Shown piece after piece: positions 13,086-24,383 of a DNA stretch of 64,000 bases. The notes below the pieces were generated by a model. That model was not told the origin of the DNA. It saw only the letters and a list, made by a program, of their open reading frames with translations, and searched no databases. The stretch's first letter is position 1. Each line of letters begins with the position of its first letter. Source of the stretch: Gordionus sp. m RMFG-2023 (lineage: Eukaryota; Nematomorpha; Gordioida; Chordodea; Parachordodidae); contig NC_088777.1 in assembly GCF_954871325.1 (NCBI RefSeq), positions 35,813,366 through 35,877,365 on the forward strand. The letters are read 5' to 3'. The position numbers were made by a program, and so were the translations under genes.

Positions 13086-13502
13086 ATTTTATATTTATAA
13101 AAAATAATAAGCGGATAACTAAGTCAATTCTAAATCCCGGCCGGCCCGTAAAAATTTTTTTTTTATCAATTTTCATATTTCTCTCACAATTTTTATATTA
13201 CTCCCACAAAATACCGAATTTCTCCCACAATTTGAAAATTTTGACCTGGCAACCCTGTTCAGGAGACCGGGCTCACATCCCTGGTTTGACTTACATTTAT
13301 ATGCGGGCATTATCTAGGATCATGTAATATACCAGAATTGTTTTGTTGGGTTATCTAAACCTTCATACAATAAATTATTCAAGGAATGATTTGATCACAT
13401 CTATAGAGTGAGTAAGAAGCATCTAGCATGATCTATGTTTTTTTGCGGGCCAAACTGAAATTTATAAAAATATAAGAAAAATTGAGTTTAATGATTTTTT
13501 AC

Positions 13503-13685
13503 CAGTAGCGTCAATAGCCTTTACAATCTCAGGGGGCTCAAAAATAAATTTTTTGCTTATATTTTTAAAAATGACCCTTTTTTAGCTAACAATTTCAAAA
13601 TGACCTTTTCTTAGATGTTTTTAAAAAAAATTCAAATATTTTAAAATGTTTGAGCCCCTCTGGTCCCTTCTTAGTGACGCTACTG
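13503..13685. mobile_element. hAT-derived MITE, 183 bp
   Basis: The terminal inverted repeats are CAGTAGCGTCAATAGCC on the left and GTGACGCTACTG on the right. They are flanked by 8-bp duplications TTTTTTAC (13495-13502) and CTTTTTAC (13686-13693), one mismatch. The inside is A/T-rich with a short GGGGGCTC/GAGCCCC inverted pair and no coding. Confidence 0.75.
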
Positions 13686-13766
13686 CTTTTTACTGGCAAG
13701 GCCTAAAAGCATTTATAAAATCTAAACGGGCCAGTTTCTGCCTGGCCCTGTTTAACTTAACATTAG

Positions 13767-14200
13767 ATAACTCTTCTAGCACTATATTATTTTATAAAGA
13801 TTCTGATTTTTTTAAAGATAATAACAAAAGCCTTACGCCTAAAGACTATAAATCGGAAGTCAAGAAGAAATATAGGCGTGATAGCAAAGTTTCCGAAATT
13901 ATAGAAAAATTAAACGCCCAGGTTTTATTTTAAATCTTTTTTATAAAATTGAATGAAAGGGTAATATAAATAAGAATTGAAGAAAAATAAGATAATTTTA
14001 TAAAAAGTATTTAAAGCTCTAATAATCCCATTTAATAAATGACTCTTAAATATTAAAAGCAAAACCAAAATCAATCCCCTTCCGAAGAATCAGATGATAT
14101 AACAATTAACACAAGCAAAGATGATAGATTAACTGCGTTCGAAAAGTTGGACAAGAAAAGTATCTCAGAATTCGTGGAAATTACATTCTCCAGGCAATAA
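13767..14200 (+). CDS. 3' two exons of an unrecognised small gene
   Basis: Exon A is 13767-13921, after the acceptor AACTTAACATTAG, ending CCCAG|GTTTTA. Exon B is 14060-14200, after ATATTAAAAG, ending in TAA. They join in phase 0 to give SLTPKDYKSEVKKKYRRDSK and EIIEKLNAQ, then QNQNQSPSEESDD and LTAFEKLDKKSISEF. The mix of lysine-rich helix and acidic/polar tail looks like real protein and stands out from the flanking AT-rich sequence. I do not recognise it. The open frame runs up to 13646, so exon A could begin earlier. Upstream exons were not found between 8879 and 13766, where the 9804 hAT and MITEs have inserted. Confidence 0.45.
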
Positions 14201-15455
14201 TAAAAGATTGGGAAAAATTTTCCCAATGGTGTCTATATCATATTTTATAACTCATTTATAGGTATAATAGCTATGGTAAAAAAATATATTAAAAATTTTT
14301 AATTGATTGAGATAGAATGTGATTTTGGCCAATCAAATTCCATACATTATAACAACAAATTTTATTTTCAAAGATCAATTTCGCTCTATAAAGAATCCTA
14401 ATTACATTTATATATTTTATTTTAAAAAAAACATTTCGTCATCTACTTATAGTATAAATCAAAATAATTTATTAAAATGTATTTAATAAAAGTGCAATTT
14501 TTTTAAAAACTTGGATACAAATCAATTAAAAATACCTTAACAAATGGGCCTAGTTTATCGCTAATGATTATTTATTAAAATTATCTATTTTGTATCGAGT
14601 GTTTTATTTATTATTAACTCCATGTTTTGTAACTTGTCAATCGTTATAAAACAGCATTTCTTTCACCTTATTCAATTTAGTAAATACTTAATACAAATAC
14701 TGATATTGCCAATTTTGAAAAAATTAGATAGAATATATGTCTTAAATTATAACACTTTTTCACATTTTAGATAATTTTTAATTAAACCCCCCGTCGACCT
14801 TTATTTTTGTTAAAATCATTTATCAAACTATCAATCCCTTTTATTTTCACTTATGATTAAAATTAATTAAGCATTTAAGATTTCTAAAAATTAACACCCA
14901 TAGAATTTGTACATTTTAAAAAATATATTGTATTTCCTAACTCTCACATGATAGAAATTCTCGGATCCTTCTTATGCATTTAATATATATTTTTCGTTAT
15001 AAAACAAAAATCTAAAAAAAAAATTAAACATATTTTTATTTTACCTGATATTTCCATAAACATAATAATAGATATATTAAATTTGTACGATTGTTAGTTA
15101 TATATTTTCATAAAAGTTCTGTCAAATTTGGAAAATATAATATGATTCAGAAATTGTTATGATATTTTTATATAACTATAAAAGTGCCGGTTTTAGGTGC
15201 CAGCAATGCAAGCCCATGAGAAACTCATTTTTTAGGTTCACATTAAATCATTACAACTTTCAGCTGGGGTACCTTAGTCTCTTGAACCATCAGACCTATT
15301 AAACGATAGTTGCCATCCCATTGAAAGAAGGTTGGTTCTTTGCCTAACACTTTTAGCGGGTGCACATTAGTCTCTTAAGCCATCAGGACTATACAACGAT
15401 AGTTACCATCAATGAAAATAAAGTTATTCCTTGCCTGGGACCTTACTTGCTTTCA
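14201..15455. other. AT-rich intergenic sequence
   Basis: No coding signal was seen. Around 15260-15430 there are two diverged tandem copies about 95 bp apart of a segment with TTAGTCTCTTRARCCATCAG and CGATAGTTRCCATC. Otherwise it is unstructured A/T-rich DNA. Confidence 0.5.
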
Positions 15456-15760
15456 TAGGCGTAGCCAAGATTTTGCGAAGGGGGGGGGCACTATTAGAAA
15501 AGTTTTTTTCTCATAAATTTTTAGGAGGTCTTTAGGTCCACTTATAGAAGGCCTTTGACAATATTTGATTTTTATCAAATTAATTTTGGGTTTTCACTTT
15601 TTTTTTATTATAGTCGTTATTTTTAAAAGTTACGAAGTGAACACATATAGGGGTGAGTGGATTATTCTTTTAAACCTTATAGTGATATACTGTATACATT
15701 TTGAGGGAAGAGGGGGGGGGGGGTCACTGTAATCATTACTTTTGTTAGTAAATCGTATTT
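15456..15760. repeat. Poly-G MITE family copy (GGCGTAGCCAAGATTTTG)
   Basis: It begins CATAGGCGTAGCCAAGATTT followed by a G-run, then TCTTTAGGTCCACTTAT, TTTTGGGTTTTCAC and TATAGTGATATACTG, and a second G-run. The same blocks in the same order occur at 32662-33014 and about 40050-40345. The right terminus is not recognisable here. Confidence 0.6.
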
Positions 15761-16060
15761 AATTTTTTCAAATATTTTTTGGGTTTCATTTATTCTTCTT
15801 ATATATTGTGTTCAGAATAATAAAAAATCTGATTGATTACAAAATAAAATAAAAAAGGTATTTTTGAATCTGATTTGACCTGAAAGTAGAATTTTGCAGG
15901 GCTCTAAAATAATTATTAATTTTAATTCTAAGTAATTTCTAAAAAATTAGGTTTACGAATCGGTTGTGGAATAGCAATTATCAACTTGCCAATTAATTTA
16001 GTAACATGAATCATTCAGGCTAATATTAGATCCAATCGTTGAATATGACAATAAACAAAC

Positions 16061-16755
16061 CAGGGTTGTGCATTTGACCGGTCAAATGTGGCCAAATTCA
16101 AATATATGTTTTTTAAGTTAATATTAACTTTATTTTGAATATAATAGTAAAATGAATCTATAATATTAATTTTTTAAATTCAATGTCATTCAATAACTAA
16201 CGTGTAGCTATCTGTAGCAGAGTCTTATATTCAATATTATCATTTTCTTTAATATTTTTTAATCAATTTTCCTGATGTCTTATATCTTCAATTGATTTCT
16301 ATTTTCATAAGAATATTAACCCAAATCGACCTATTTCTTTCTAAAGAAGTAGAACTAGGAATTGTTAGTCTCTTAATGGGCAGGGTGAACAAAGTTTAAT
16401 CTATTAACTTGAGGTCGGAATTGATTGTTTCTGGAAATGACTACTTTCCACATTATTTGCTATATTAAACATGTTGTTTTTTGCTTCTGAAATAAATTAT
16501 ATCACTTAAAATATTTTGGTCATCACTACCTTATAAAATAGCTAATTCTTGAATTATATCACATACTTCATTATTTTCACTATTAGTGAGTTCTCCTCTT
16601 GATATTGTGGATCCGAAAAATAAGCAAACATTGTGATCACATATATTTACATCGTTTTTCCCTTTTTTAAACATATTTAATTTATTTCCTTTAAATTTTT
16701 TAGAGTATTTGCCTCCGGTCAATTGACTGGTCAATTGATCGACTTGCTAACCCTG
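16061..16755 (-). mobile_element. Short hAT element with a zinc-finger-like N-terminal fragment
   Basis: The ends CAGGGTTGTGCATTTGACC and GATCGACTTGCTAACCCTG are flanked by a perfect 8-bp duplication AAACAAAC (16053-16060, 16756-16763). Both ends carry further inner palindromic GACCGGTC/GACTGGTC motifs. The minus strand at 16734-16531 encodes 67 residues (KKFKGNKLNMFKKGKNDVNI and a short Cys/His pattern) that may be the start of a transposase. At 695 bp it is a deletion derivative. Confidence 0.75.
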
Positions 16756-17144
16756 AAACAAACACGGTAATTGATAAAATAAAATATGCTGCAACAGAAA
16801 TAAGATGCCAGATAATGCAACAAGTAAAAAATAAACTTATTTCATTACAGAGATTTCAAAAATAGTCTGAAGAGTGAAGATGCCTTTTAAAATATTTGTC
16901 CCAAATGAATGATAATGAGGTTTCACAAGCATAACGAATTTCACCAACTAATAACAAGTCTTCCCAAACAATTAACGATTCTCAAATAGATATAGAGATC
17001 TCGCAGAAAAATTGTTTAAACAAGTAATGATTAATATATACCAGAATTGAAGATGCCAAATTAATTTATTAAAATATATAGTTAATTAAAATCATTCTAA
17101 AATAACATAAATAAATTAAACGTAAAAATATAAAATTAAACTAT

Positions 17145-17406
17145 GAAAAAAATGAGGCAGATCTCATGGGACCCCAATGAAGGATTTTACCTTCGCCGTC
17201 CAATTTTTTAAGCATTCACTCTTCTCTAGGGTGATTTGTACCCTTTTTTTAAAAAAATTTTATTATTTTTTTTATCTCATTTCTCTTTTATAAATACATA
17301 TTTTTTAATTCATTTTTAATATATTATTAATTTTTATATATATATATTTTTAATTATAATTCGTAAATGAAAAAATTGTGAAATTTGTTATTTAATAAAG
17401 TATCTC
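17145..17406. repeat. Insertion inside the left LTR
   Basis: This segment is absent from the other LTR. It carries GACCCCAATGAAGGATTTTACC and AAGCATTCACTC, which resemble a block at about 46150-46240 (AAACGAGGGGTTTTATC, AAGCATCTACTC). A dispersed repeat is the simplest explanation. Confidence 0.45.
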
Positions 17407-17759
17407 ACCCAGAAAAAAAAACTAAAAAATTATAGAAGTTTTTTTTCTTCTATTAATACATTTTCAATTTTACTATTTATACTACTAAAATTTACATACC
17501 ATTAATTATTTTATATAACATTTAATTTGATTACAATTTAAACATTTCAATTATCCTTACAGATTTTATATTCAAATTAACTGTTTCAATTATTATTAAC
17601 TTTTCTTTTTCAATACACGTATTCGACACCCATTCCTTTAAATCGCCTAAATCCATTCTGAACTGCCCGTACAGGATGGCTAGCTATATGTGATGACTGA
17701 TTCTAAGACATTGAGTTCCCCATCTTTTGCGAAAGCCACTAAATACTTCTTTTGTCAAA

Positions 17760-18130
17760 TTGTCTACGATAAAGATCTCTTATAACTATAATGCTCTCTT
17801 GTAACAATACTGACCTCTATGATACTAACTAATCTCTTATAACGATGGCAATTTCATGTAAAGATAACAATTTCTTATAATAAAGATCTCTTATACGATA
17901 ACTACTACTTGTATCTTATCGACCTCATATAACAATAGATTTCTTATAACGATAACGATTACTTGTAACAAATTTCTTTTAGTTATAACGATCTCATGTA
18001 CGGATAACGATCTCTTGTAACATATTTCTTTTAGCTATAACGATCTTTTTGTACGGATAACGATCTCTTGTGACGAATTTCTTTTATCTAAAACGATCTC
18101 TTGTAAATAAAACGACTAATTCTATACTCT
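17760..18130. repeat. Diverged tandem repeat (ATAACGATCTCTTGTA units)
   Basis: Imperfect units of TATAACGATCTCTTGTAAC alternating with ATTTCTTTTAGCTATAACGA fill the interior of the LTR element. A second tract at 18230-18420 repeats TCTCCCACCGGAGTATC. Confidence 0.65.
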
Positions 18131-18139
18131 TTCGAACAT

Positions 18140-18215
18140 GTGTTACTTCTAATATATTTTTTTTTCCTTTTTAGCTTTCACCTTTTCAGGTAGTAAGCTC
18201 CTTCCTTTTTCCATT
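18140..18215 (-). repeat. SINE-like 3' end: GGAGCTTACTACCTGAAAAG motif with A-rich tail
   Basis: On the minus strand GGAGCTTACTACCTGAAAAG is followed by GTGAAAGCTAAAAAGG and an A-rich tail. The same roughly 35-base string with a longer A-tail occurs at 61676-61737 inside an unrelated hAT. A conserved string followed by poly-A on the same strand suggests the tail of a SINE or LINE family. Confidence 0.4.
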
Positions 18216-18429
18216 TTATTTCATGCTATCCATTTTTATCTAATTTGTATTTCTGATCGATTCCATTTGTATCTCCCACCGGAGTATCGCTATAGTATCT
18301 AGTATCTTGATCTCGCACTGAAGTATTTATATCGACAGATATCCCACCGGAGTATTCTTATCGATTCCATATCTCCCACCGAAGTATCAATTGTATCTTC
18401 CACCGGAGTATCGTAACAAGTCCATTGTA

Positions 18430-18735
18430 TCTTGATAGATATGAGCTTGAACCCCCCGAGGTCACCATTATCCTAGCGCTGGCCACGAATTATCATCCTT
18501 TAATGTCAGACGAGTTCAGCTGGCCGTCTTATTTGGTTGATTGGACAAGTATCCTAGAACCAGGCTGTCCAAGCCTGTCGGTGACCGGGGTGGCATTTCT
18601 CAACTCAGAAATTCATCATATTATATGTCTATACACATCCGTCATTGAAACTAGAAAAAATTTAGTTCCTTACCAGATTGAACCTGGGACCTTCTGTTTC
18701 CAAGCCTACATCATACATCACTGGGCCACATAGCT
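18430..18735 (-). repeat. Possible tRNA-derived SINE
   Basis: On the minus strand from 18733, TGGCCCAGTGATGTATGATG resembles a pol III A box. It is followed after about 25 nt by GGTCCCAGGTTCAATCTGG, which resembles a B box (GGTTCRANYCC). The body downstream is more GC-rich than anything nearby and includes CCACCCCGGTCACCG and GTCCAATCAACC. The plus-strand frame across it is probably incidental. Confidence 0.4.
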
Positions 18736-20754
18736 ACTAAATTTTGCTCTTCCGTTTCTTATGCGACCATTTGCCTATTGATCTTATCCTTTGTCTTAAG
18801 GTCGATGGTCATTTCATAAATCCCGTCTCCCCCCTTTTTTAGAATTTCATTCCTGCACGGTTTTGGCACCAATTGTTTAAACAAGTAATGATTATTATGA
18901 ACCAGAATTGGAGATGCCAAATTAAAAAATATTCTAAAATAACATAAATAAACTAAACGTAAAAATATATAATCAACTAAAAATATAAAATCAAACTAAA
19001 AAATTATAAAAGTTTCCTTTCTTTTTCTTTCTTCTTTTTACATTTTCTATTTTACTATTTATACTGCTAAAATTTACATACCATAATAATTATTTTATAT
19101 AATTGTCATTTAATTTGCTTACTATTTAAAAATTTTAATTATCCTTATAAATTTTTTATTCAATTTAACTATTTCTTAAAAATTATAATAACTTTTCTTT
19201 TTCAATACTCGTATTCGACAAAATGACAGCTCTATTTCAAATATACATGATAGTGATTCGTTTGAGGAGTATCTTATATATAATCAAATTCAATATGTTT
19301 TTGATAACTTAAATTCAACACGATGATGAAGAACCAGTAAATGATGATATGGATAATTTATTAAATAATTTAAGAAAATCATTTGGGCTCATTTGTGTGC
19401 ATTGTTGTGCCCATACAATCCATTTAGGATTAATAATTTTATAATAAATTTCTTAAGACCTCGATGAAATAAAATCGATTCTTAAATTGTTTAAATCACA
19501 AAAATATAAAAAATTATATTCCCTTGAAAAAATTTGCAAGCCAGTGTTGTACACGGTTATTAGGTGGAATACCTCCTATCGAATGTTAAAAAATCTAAAA
19601 GATAGTAAAAAAATTTACTTAAAAATAGGGCAAATATATTAACCTTAATTAATTCACGCCTGTGGGATAGAATTCAAACTTATCTCCCAGTATTATCTCC
19701 GGTATACATATGTACCATAAAATTACAAGAAAAATCTTGCATAGTAGGCGATTTTTAAAAATTGTGGTTTGAATGAAAATTGGATTTAGAAGAAATCAAC
19801 AATGAATATTCTAAGAATTTGCTTAACTGTTTGGATTGTCGGTAGAAATATCTGTTTAATAATAATGTATTTAGAAGTAGGATCTACGTGGATCCCAGAT
19901 TTAATTACCAAAATAAAATCTACCCATCTAAATGTGATAAATTGCTGGCTAGGGTAAATTATTATTTTAAATAAATCAATTTTATTTTAGGACCATCTGA
20001 TATCGACGTGGAGACAAATTCAAGTGTTTGATAAGGCAAAAGATAACACATCTCTGATTGACTCTCCTGTTATTCCTTTTAGTAGTAGTAAAACCTGGCT
20101 GGATATATATTAGGAGTGAGAATGCGCTAAGGCTGTGTACAAAAATATTGAGAAAAGACGAAAATTAATCGTTTAATATATAGTCAAAAATTGCCATCCT
20201 ATCAAAATCTATTGCAATATTGGCAATCCAAAAAATTTTAAGATCATTATACACCCTCTCGCGAGTAATTCTATTGCATGTAAGTGTCTGTCGAAGGATC
20301 CTTAAGTGAGCTAGGATTGATTGTAACACTCTTACTAACTAGTTTGGATAAATCTACTTTAGACGATATTTCATTAATAAACAATAAAAATTTGTCAAAC
20401 AATGTTATATTTCGAGTTATGATTTTCATTCTTATTAATTAAAATTTTTAATTGTTTGTAAAGAATATATATTGTTATTTGAAAAATAAAATAATTTTAA
20501 TGAAATTGTTACAAGGTTAAGGGATACTAATTTTAAAATGACAATTAATTGAAGCACAAAATAAAATTGTATGATATGTTGGACGTAAGATAGGGAACCT
20601 AAGAAATGTTTTTAACTAATCGAAAAATAATAAATAAAATAACAAGAGTTTATAGTTATAAAAAAAACTAAAAAAACAGAATTGTTTTATCGGTTATATT
20701 AATCTCATTTCTTTCCTAAGTATTATTAAATGAATTTTAACTTAATATTTCCTC

Positions 20755-21076
20755 ATAATATAAAATAAATAGGTATATATATGTTTATTTTAATGCTTAG
20801 AATTAAAATAATATCCGGATACCATATTTTTTCTATCTTTACTTCTCCTTATTTTTTATAATATTAAACAGAGACAGACTATTTTTTTCAGTTATTAATT
20901 TATTTTCCCAACCCTATAATATAAAATAAATAGGTATATATATGTTTATTTTAATGCTTAGAATTAAAATAATATCCGGATACCATATTTTTTCTATCTT
21001 TACTTCTCCTTATTTTTTATAATATTAAACAGAGACAGACTATTTTTTTCAGTTATTAATTTATTTTCCCAACCCT
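20755..21076. repeat. Perfect tandem duplication, 2 x 161 bp
   Basis: Copies 20755-20915 and 20916-21076 appear identical base for base, both ending TTTCCCAACCCT, followed by the first 10 bases of a third copy. No coding. Its perfection implies a very recent duplication, or an assembly artefact. Confidence 0.9.
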
Positions 21077-21084
21077 ATAATATA

Positions 21085-21436
21085 AAGTATTTTATATCTA
21101 ATTTAATAACACAAGATAATTAATTCGAATTCGATGTTAATATTGAATTGAACTACTCGTTCTTTCATAACTTATCATCATGATCGAGACTTGAGTTGGT
21201 AAATAAAGTAAAAAATATACAATATTTGCAAATTAAGAAGAGAACAATTTGTAAAAATAAGTATTCTAAATTTATTAATATAAGATAATTATTTCAACGT
21301 TAATATTGATTATTTTTTTAAATTTACAATAAAGGTTCATAATTACAACGGCATTTCGCAACTCGAGTTGGTAGAGTAAAATAAAAAATATACCCATATT
21401 TTCAGATTAAAGAAAAGAACATTTTGTAATAGTAAG
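21085..21436. repeat. Diverged satellite-like repeat, about 170-bp units, split by the LTR nest
   Basis: Two units share RTATTYTAAATTTATTAATA, AAGATAATTATTTCAACGTT, a GAGTTGGTA(G)A(G)TAAA block and AAGAGAACAWTTTGTAA. A third begins at 28134 (GTAAGTATTATAATTTATTA) on the other side of the LTR nest. The LTR element therefore inserted at a unit boundary. Confidence 0.65.
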
Positions 21437-23929
21437 TGTTAAATGATGAACTTTATTAACATAATTAAATATATATCAAATCAGCAATACATCTGGTAAA
21501 AATTACACAAAGATACATCATCATGTCTGAAAACAAAGCTTCTTCAGACATCTGATCATTTCTCTCCTATAATCATCCACTAACAAAAGCTAACTTCAAA
21601 TATATCATTATATATAACAAAAATACAAAACTACAACACGCCTATTCTTCAGAAGCCACGTGTTACATTCTTAAAAAAATATATAATTTAATTTCTAAGA
21701 TATATAACCTTCCAAATTAGCTTCATTTCTCATCAGTTATTTGATATCATCTCATAATCTTTTCAAGTCTTTCCATTGAGTCATAGCTCTTGGTCATCAC
21801 TACTCCCATATTTACACCATTTTTCTTCTTCCAACACATCAGGGGTTAAATAAAACATATAAGGGGTTACATGAAACATATATGACATATATTTCTTTAT
21901 CAAAGATTAACAATCAAAAAAATATCACATTTAACTACAATTCCTTTACATATACATAATTAATGTGAAATTTTGTCTCAAAGATTTTGATTAAAAAAAA
22001 CAATCATAAGATGTAATACTTTTAACATAATGATTGATCATTGGTAAATAAAAAAAAATGATTTTGGTGACATAATCATGATAAAAACTACCAATTTTTT
22101 TACGAATACCTAATTAATGGCATAATCACTTTTAAAACTATATAGATTACATTTAACTAAATTTACTTAACATATACATAGTTAATAGAATATTTTGTTT
22201 TTCAAAAAAAAATTTAAAGTTTAAATAAATAAAATAAAGACACAAATATTATTACAATTGTTGGACAGAGAATATTGTAAAATCTAATAATAATGAAAAT
22301 TTTTTTTAATTTAAATGTTTTATAATTTATCATTTCAAACACATCTTAATGATAGCTTTACATTGAAAAATTTCTTTTATTGTAAGCATCACCTCTAGCA
22401 TTCAACAATAAATAATCATATCATATGTTTCAACAATGATAACATTTATTTCACCTTCAAATATATATCACCTATATATACTTATCACATTTAAATTCTA
22501 ATTAAACCTCAAATATATCACATATATATATTTACCATCAAAATTAAATATTTTATATGTTTAATTCCAATTAAACCCTAAATATATCACATCGTTTGAT
22601 ATATTTTATGTATCTAACTCGCCTTTAAAATTTATTTTAAATGTAGTTCAATTTATGAAACTAACCTACTCACCAACCTCTTCAAAATACGGTTAAAATT
22701 CATTGATACATTATATCCCATCATTCTTAATTTTTGTATCCTCCCAACATCATTTCTCAATCACTAATTGATATACTTTATGAACCCAACTCGCCTTTAA
22801 ACTTTATTTCAAATTTGGTTCTATTTATGAAACTAATTTACCCACCAACCTCTTCAAAATAAGGTTAAAATTCATTTTACAATCTAATAATATTCATAAT
22901 ATATGTTCCCATATTTTTAACTTTAGGTTACCTCAGTAACTATTAACAAAATTTATATGATACCAAAATTTCACCAAAATTATTTCTGATCACTCAGTTT
23001 CATGACACCATATCTAACACACAAATATTTTTTTTAATTTTTCAACCAAAATATTATAATGCATGTACATATATCTTTTATATTTTTACAACAAATTGGC
23101 CACAGCCAAATTAATAACATATAAACATTAACAGAAATGGATTATTCGTCATAATATATCCTATTCATTACAAATGGACTAAGAATGAACCAACACATAT
23201 GTCCATCCTTTAAAAGCTCAAATTGTATATACATTTAAAATAAAATTTTACAAAAAAATCTCATTTTATATATTTTTTATAAATTAATTATTAATATAGA
23301 TTTATATCTTCACCATAAAATATTTACTGGTCTTACAACTATTATGAGGTTAAAGTTTATATTTAAATAATAATAATGGTATTTTAAATTAATTTAATCA
23401 TAAATATACATCCCAATATTCTTAATTTCTTTATGTTACCTCAATAACCGTTAAAAAAAATATTAGCATTTCCAAATCTCAACCAAATTATTCCTTTTAA
23501 GGTTAAAAGGTGTCAAGAAAGCGGTTTGTCAAGAAAGCGAGATTTGACATTGGAATCAAAATCTAAATATAAATAAAAAGAAATATATACTAAAATTATA
23601 GTTGAATCCTTTATTAAATAATAATCAATATAATTAAATACAAAGTAAAAAACATAATCAAAATAAAAGAAAAATTAAAATTAATATAAAAATAAAAATA
23701 AAAAATTAAAACGCAAATTTAAATTAAAAATAATAATTTAATCATCATCTTTCGCCTCCTAATTTTTCCATTATATATCCTTTTTCTTTAATCAACATTT
23801 GCATAGTCTCAATTTGTATCGAAATTTAATTCTTTTTTCTTGAGTAGATTTGAATATCTTTCGGCTTCGTAATTTTGTTTAAAAGTAATTTGCCTGTGGC
23901 GTTTTACTAATCATTATATTTTTCATATA

Positions 23930-24080
23930 TATGTTTGTTGAACAACCACTGAACTCTATCATCATGGTTTTCACACCTAATATGTTGGACAACCACTGTA
24001 CTTATCATTATGGTTTTCACACCCACGTTTTTGAACAATAAATGAAATCTAATCATTAAAGTTTTCAACACATGTTGTTG
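23930..24080. repeat. Three diverged units of about 50-57 bp
   Basis: GTTGAACAACCACTGAACTC, ATCATCATGGTTTTCACACC and similar strings recur three times directly inside the inner LTR element, with increasing divergence to the right. Confidence 0.6.
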
Positions 24081-24383
24081 AAAAACAAGGATATATATTT
24101 CTAAAGCATGTTTTACTTTCTGCTATTATTAGAATAATGTTGCATATTTGATCTCAAATCTTATTTATGATTCAAAAAAATAAAAATCCGATCTCTAATT
24201 GAGCTCGATTGCGTTATAAATTTTCTAATGACGAAAGCCGTTTCTCTTTAAGATTTTTGGTTAATCTACAACCTAATATACTACATTCATATATCAAATT
24301 CTTGAGGCTGCTTTATCTCTCGCAGCCCTTAAAATAAAAGTTAAACGTAAATCTTCAATAAGAATTTAATTACAACATCAACT

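Larger units (their letters stand above)
9804..13257. mobile_element. hAT transposon with two transposase parts in opposite orientation
   Basis: The ends CAGGGTTGCCATGTC and GACCTGGCAACCCTG form a terminal inverted repeat flanked by a perfect 8-bp duplication TTCAGGAG (9796-9803, 13258-13265). The left two thirds carries the C-terminal half of a hAT transposase on the plus strand (10208-11400). The right third carries the N-terminal half on the minus strand (about 12551-11890). Both halves contain the same central segment (KNQSVFTEL on plus, KNQSLFTEL on minus). This is therefore not one inverted gene but two overlapping partial copies facing each other. It inserted into an older MITE. Confidence 0.85.
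17013..19220 (-). mobile_element. Short non-autonomous LTR element (fossil)
   Basis: Direct repeats at 17013-17628 and 18874-19220 begin TGTTTAAACAAGTAATGATT and end GTATTCGACA. They are flanked by the short duplication AAAAT/AAAT (17008-17012, 19220-19224). The left LTR is longer because it contains a roughly 260-bp insertion. Beside the right LTR the minus strand reads TTGGTGCCAAAACCGTGCAG, a plausible tRNA primer site, so the element points left. The 1.25-kb interior has no gag or pol, only repetitive tracts and a possible SINE. It looks broken and old by LTR divergence. It landed in a hAT fossil. Confidence 0.7.
16764..20420 (+). pseudogene. hAT transposase fossil split by an LTR element
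   Basis: Broken plus-strand frames lie on both sides of the LTR element. After it, at 19385-19470, is a CVHCCAHTIHLGL block (compare CxAHTLxLAV). At 19540-19590 is RWNTSYRMLKNL (compare RWNSTYxML). At about 19880 is YVDPRFNYQNKIYPSK (compare LDPRFK). At 20285-20400 is VEGSLSELGLIVT and SLDKSTLDDISLINN, a hAT C-terminal dimerisation region. These are hallmark blocks in the right order, with many stops. No termini were found. Confidence 0.6.

Noticed and set aside
17760-18420. CRISPR-like spaced repeats
   Set aside because: Units are diverged and directly joined with no unique spacers, in a eukaryotic LTR element.
18425-18733. 102-codon frame inside the LTR element
   Set aside because: It overlaps a tRNA-like promoter on the other strand and matches no capsid or polymerase block; more likely a SINE body.
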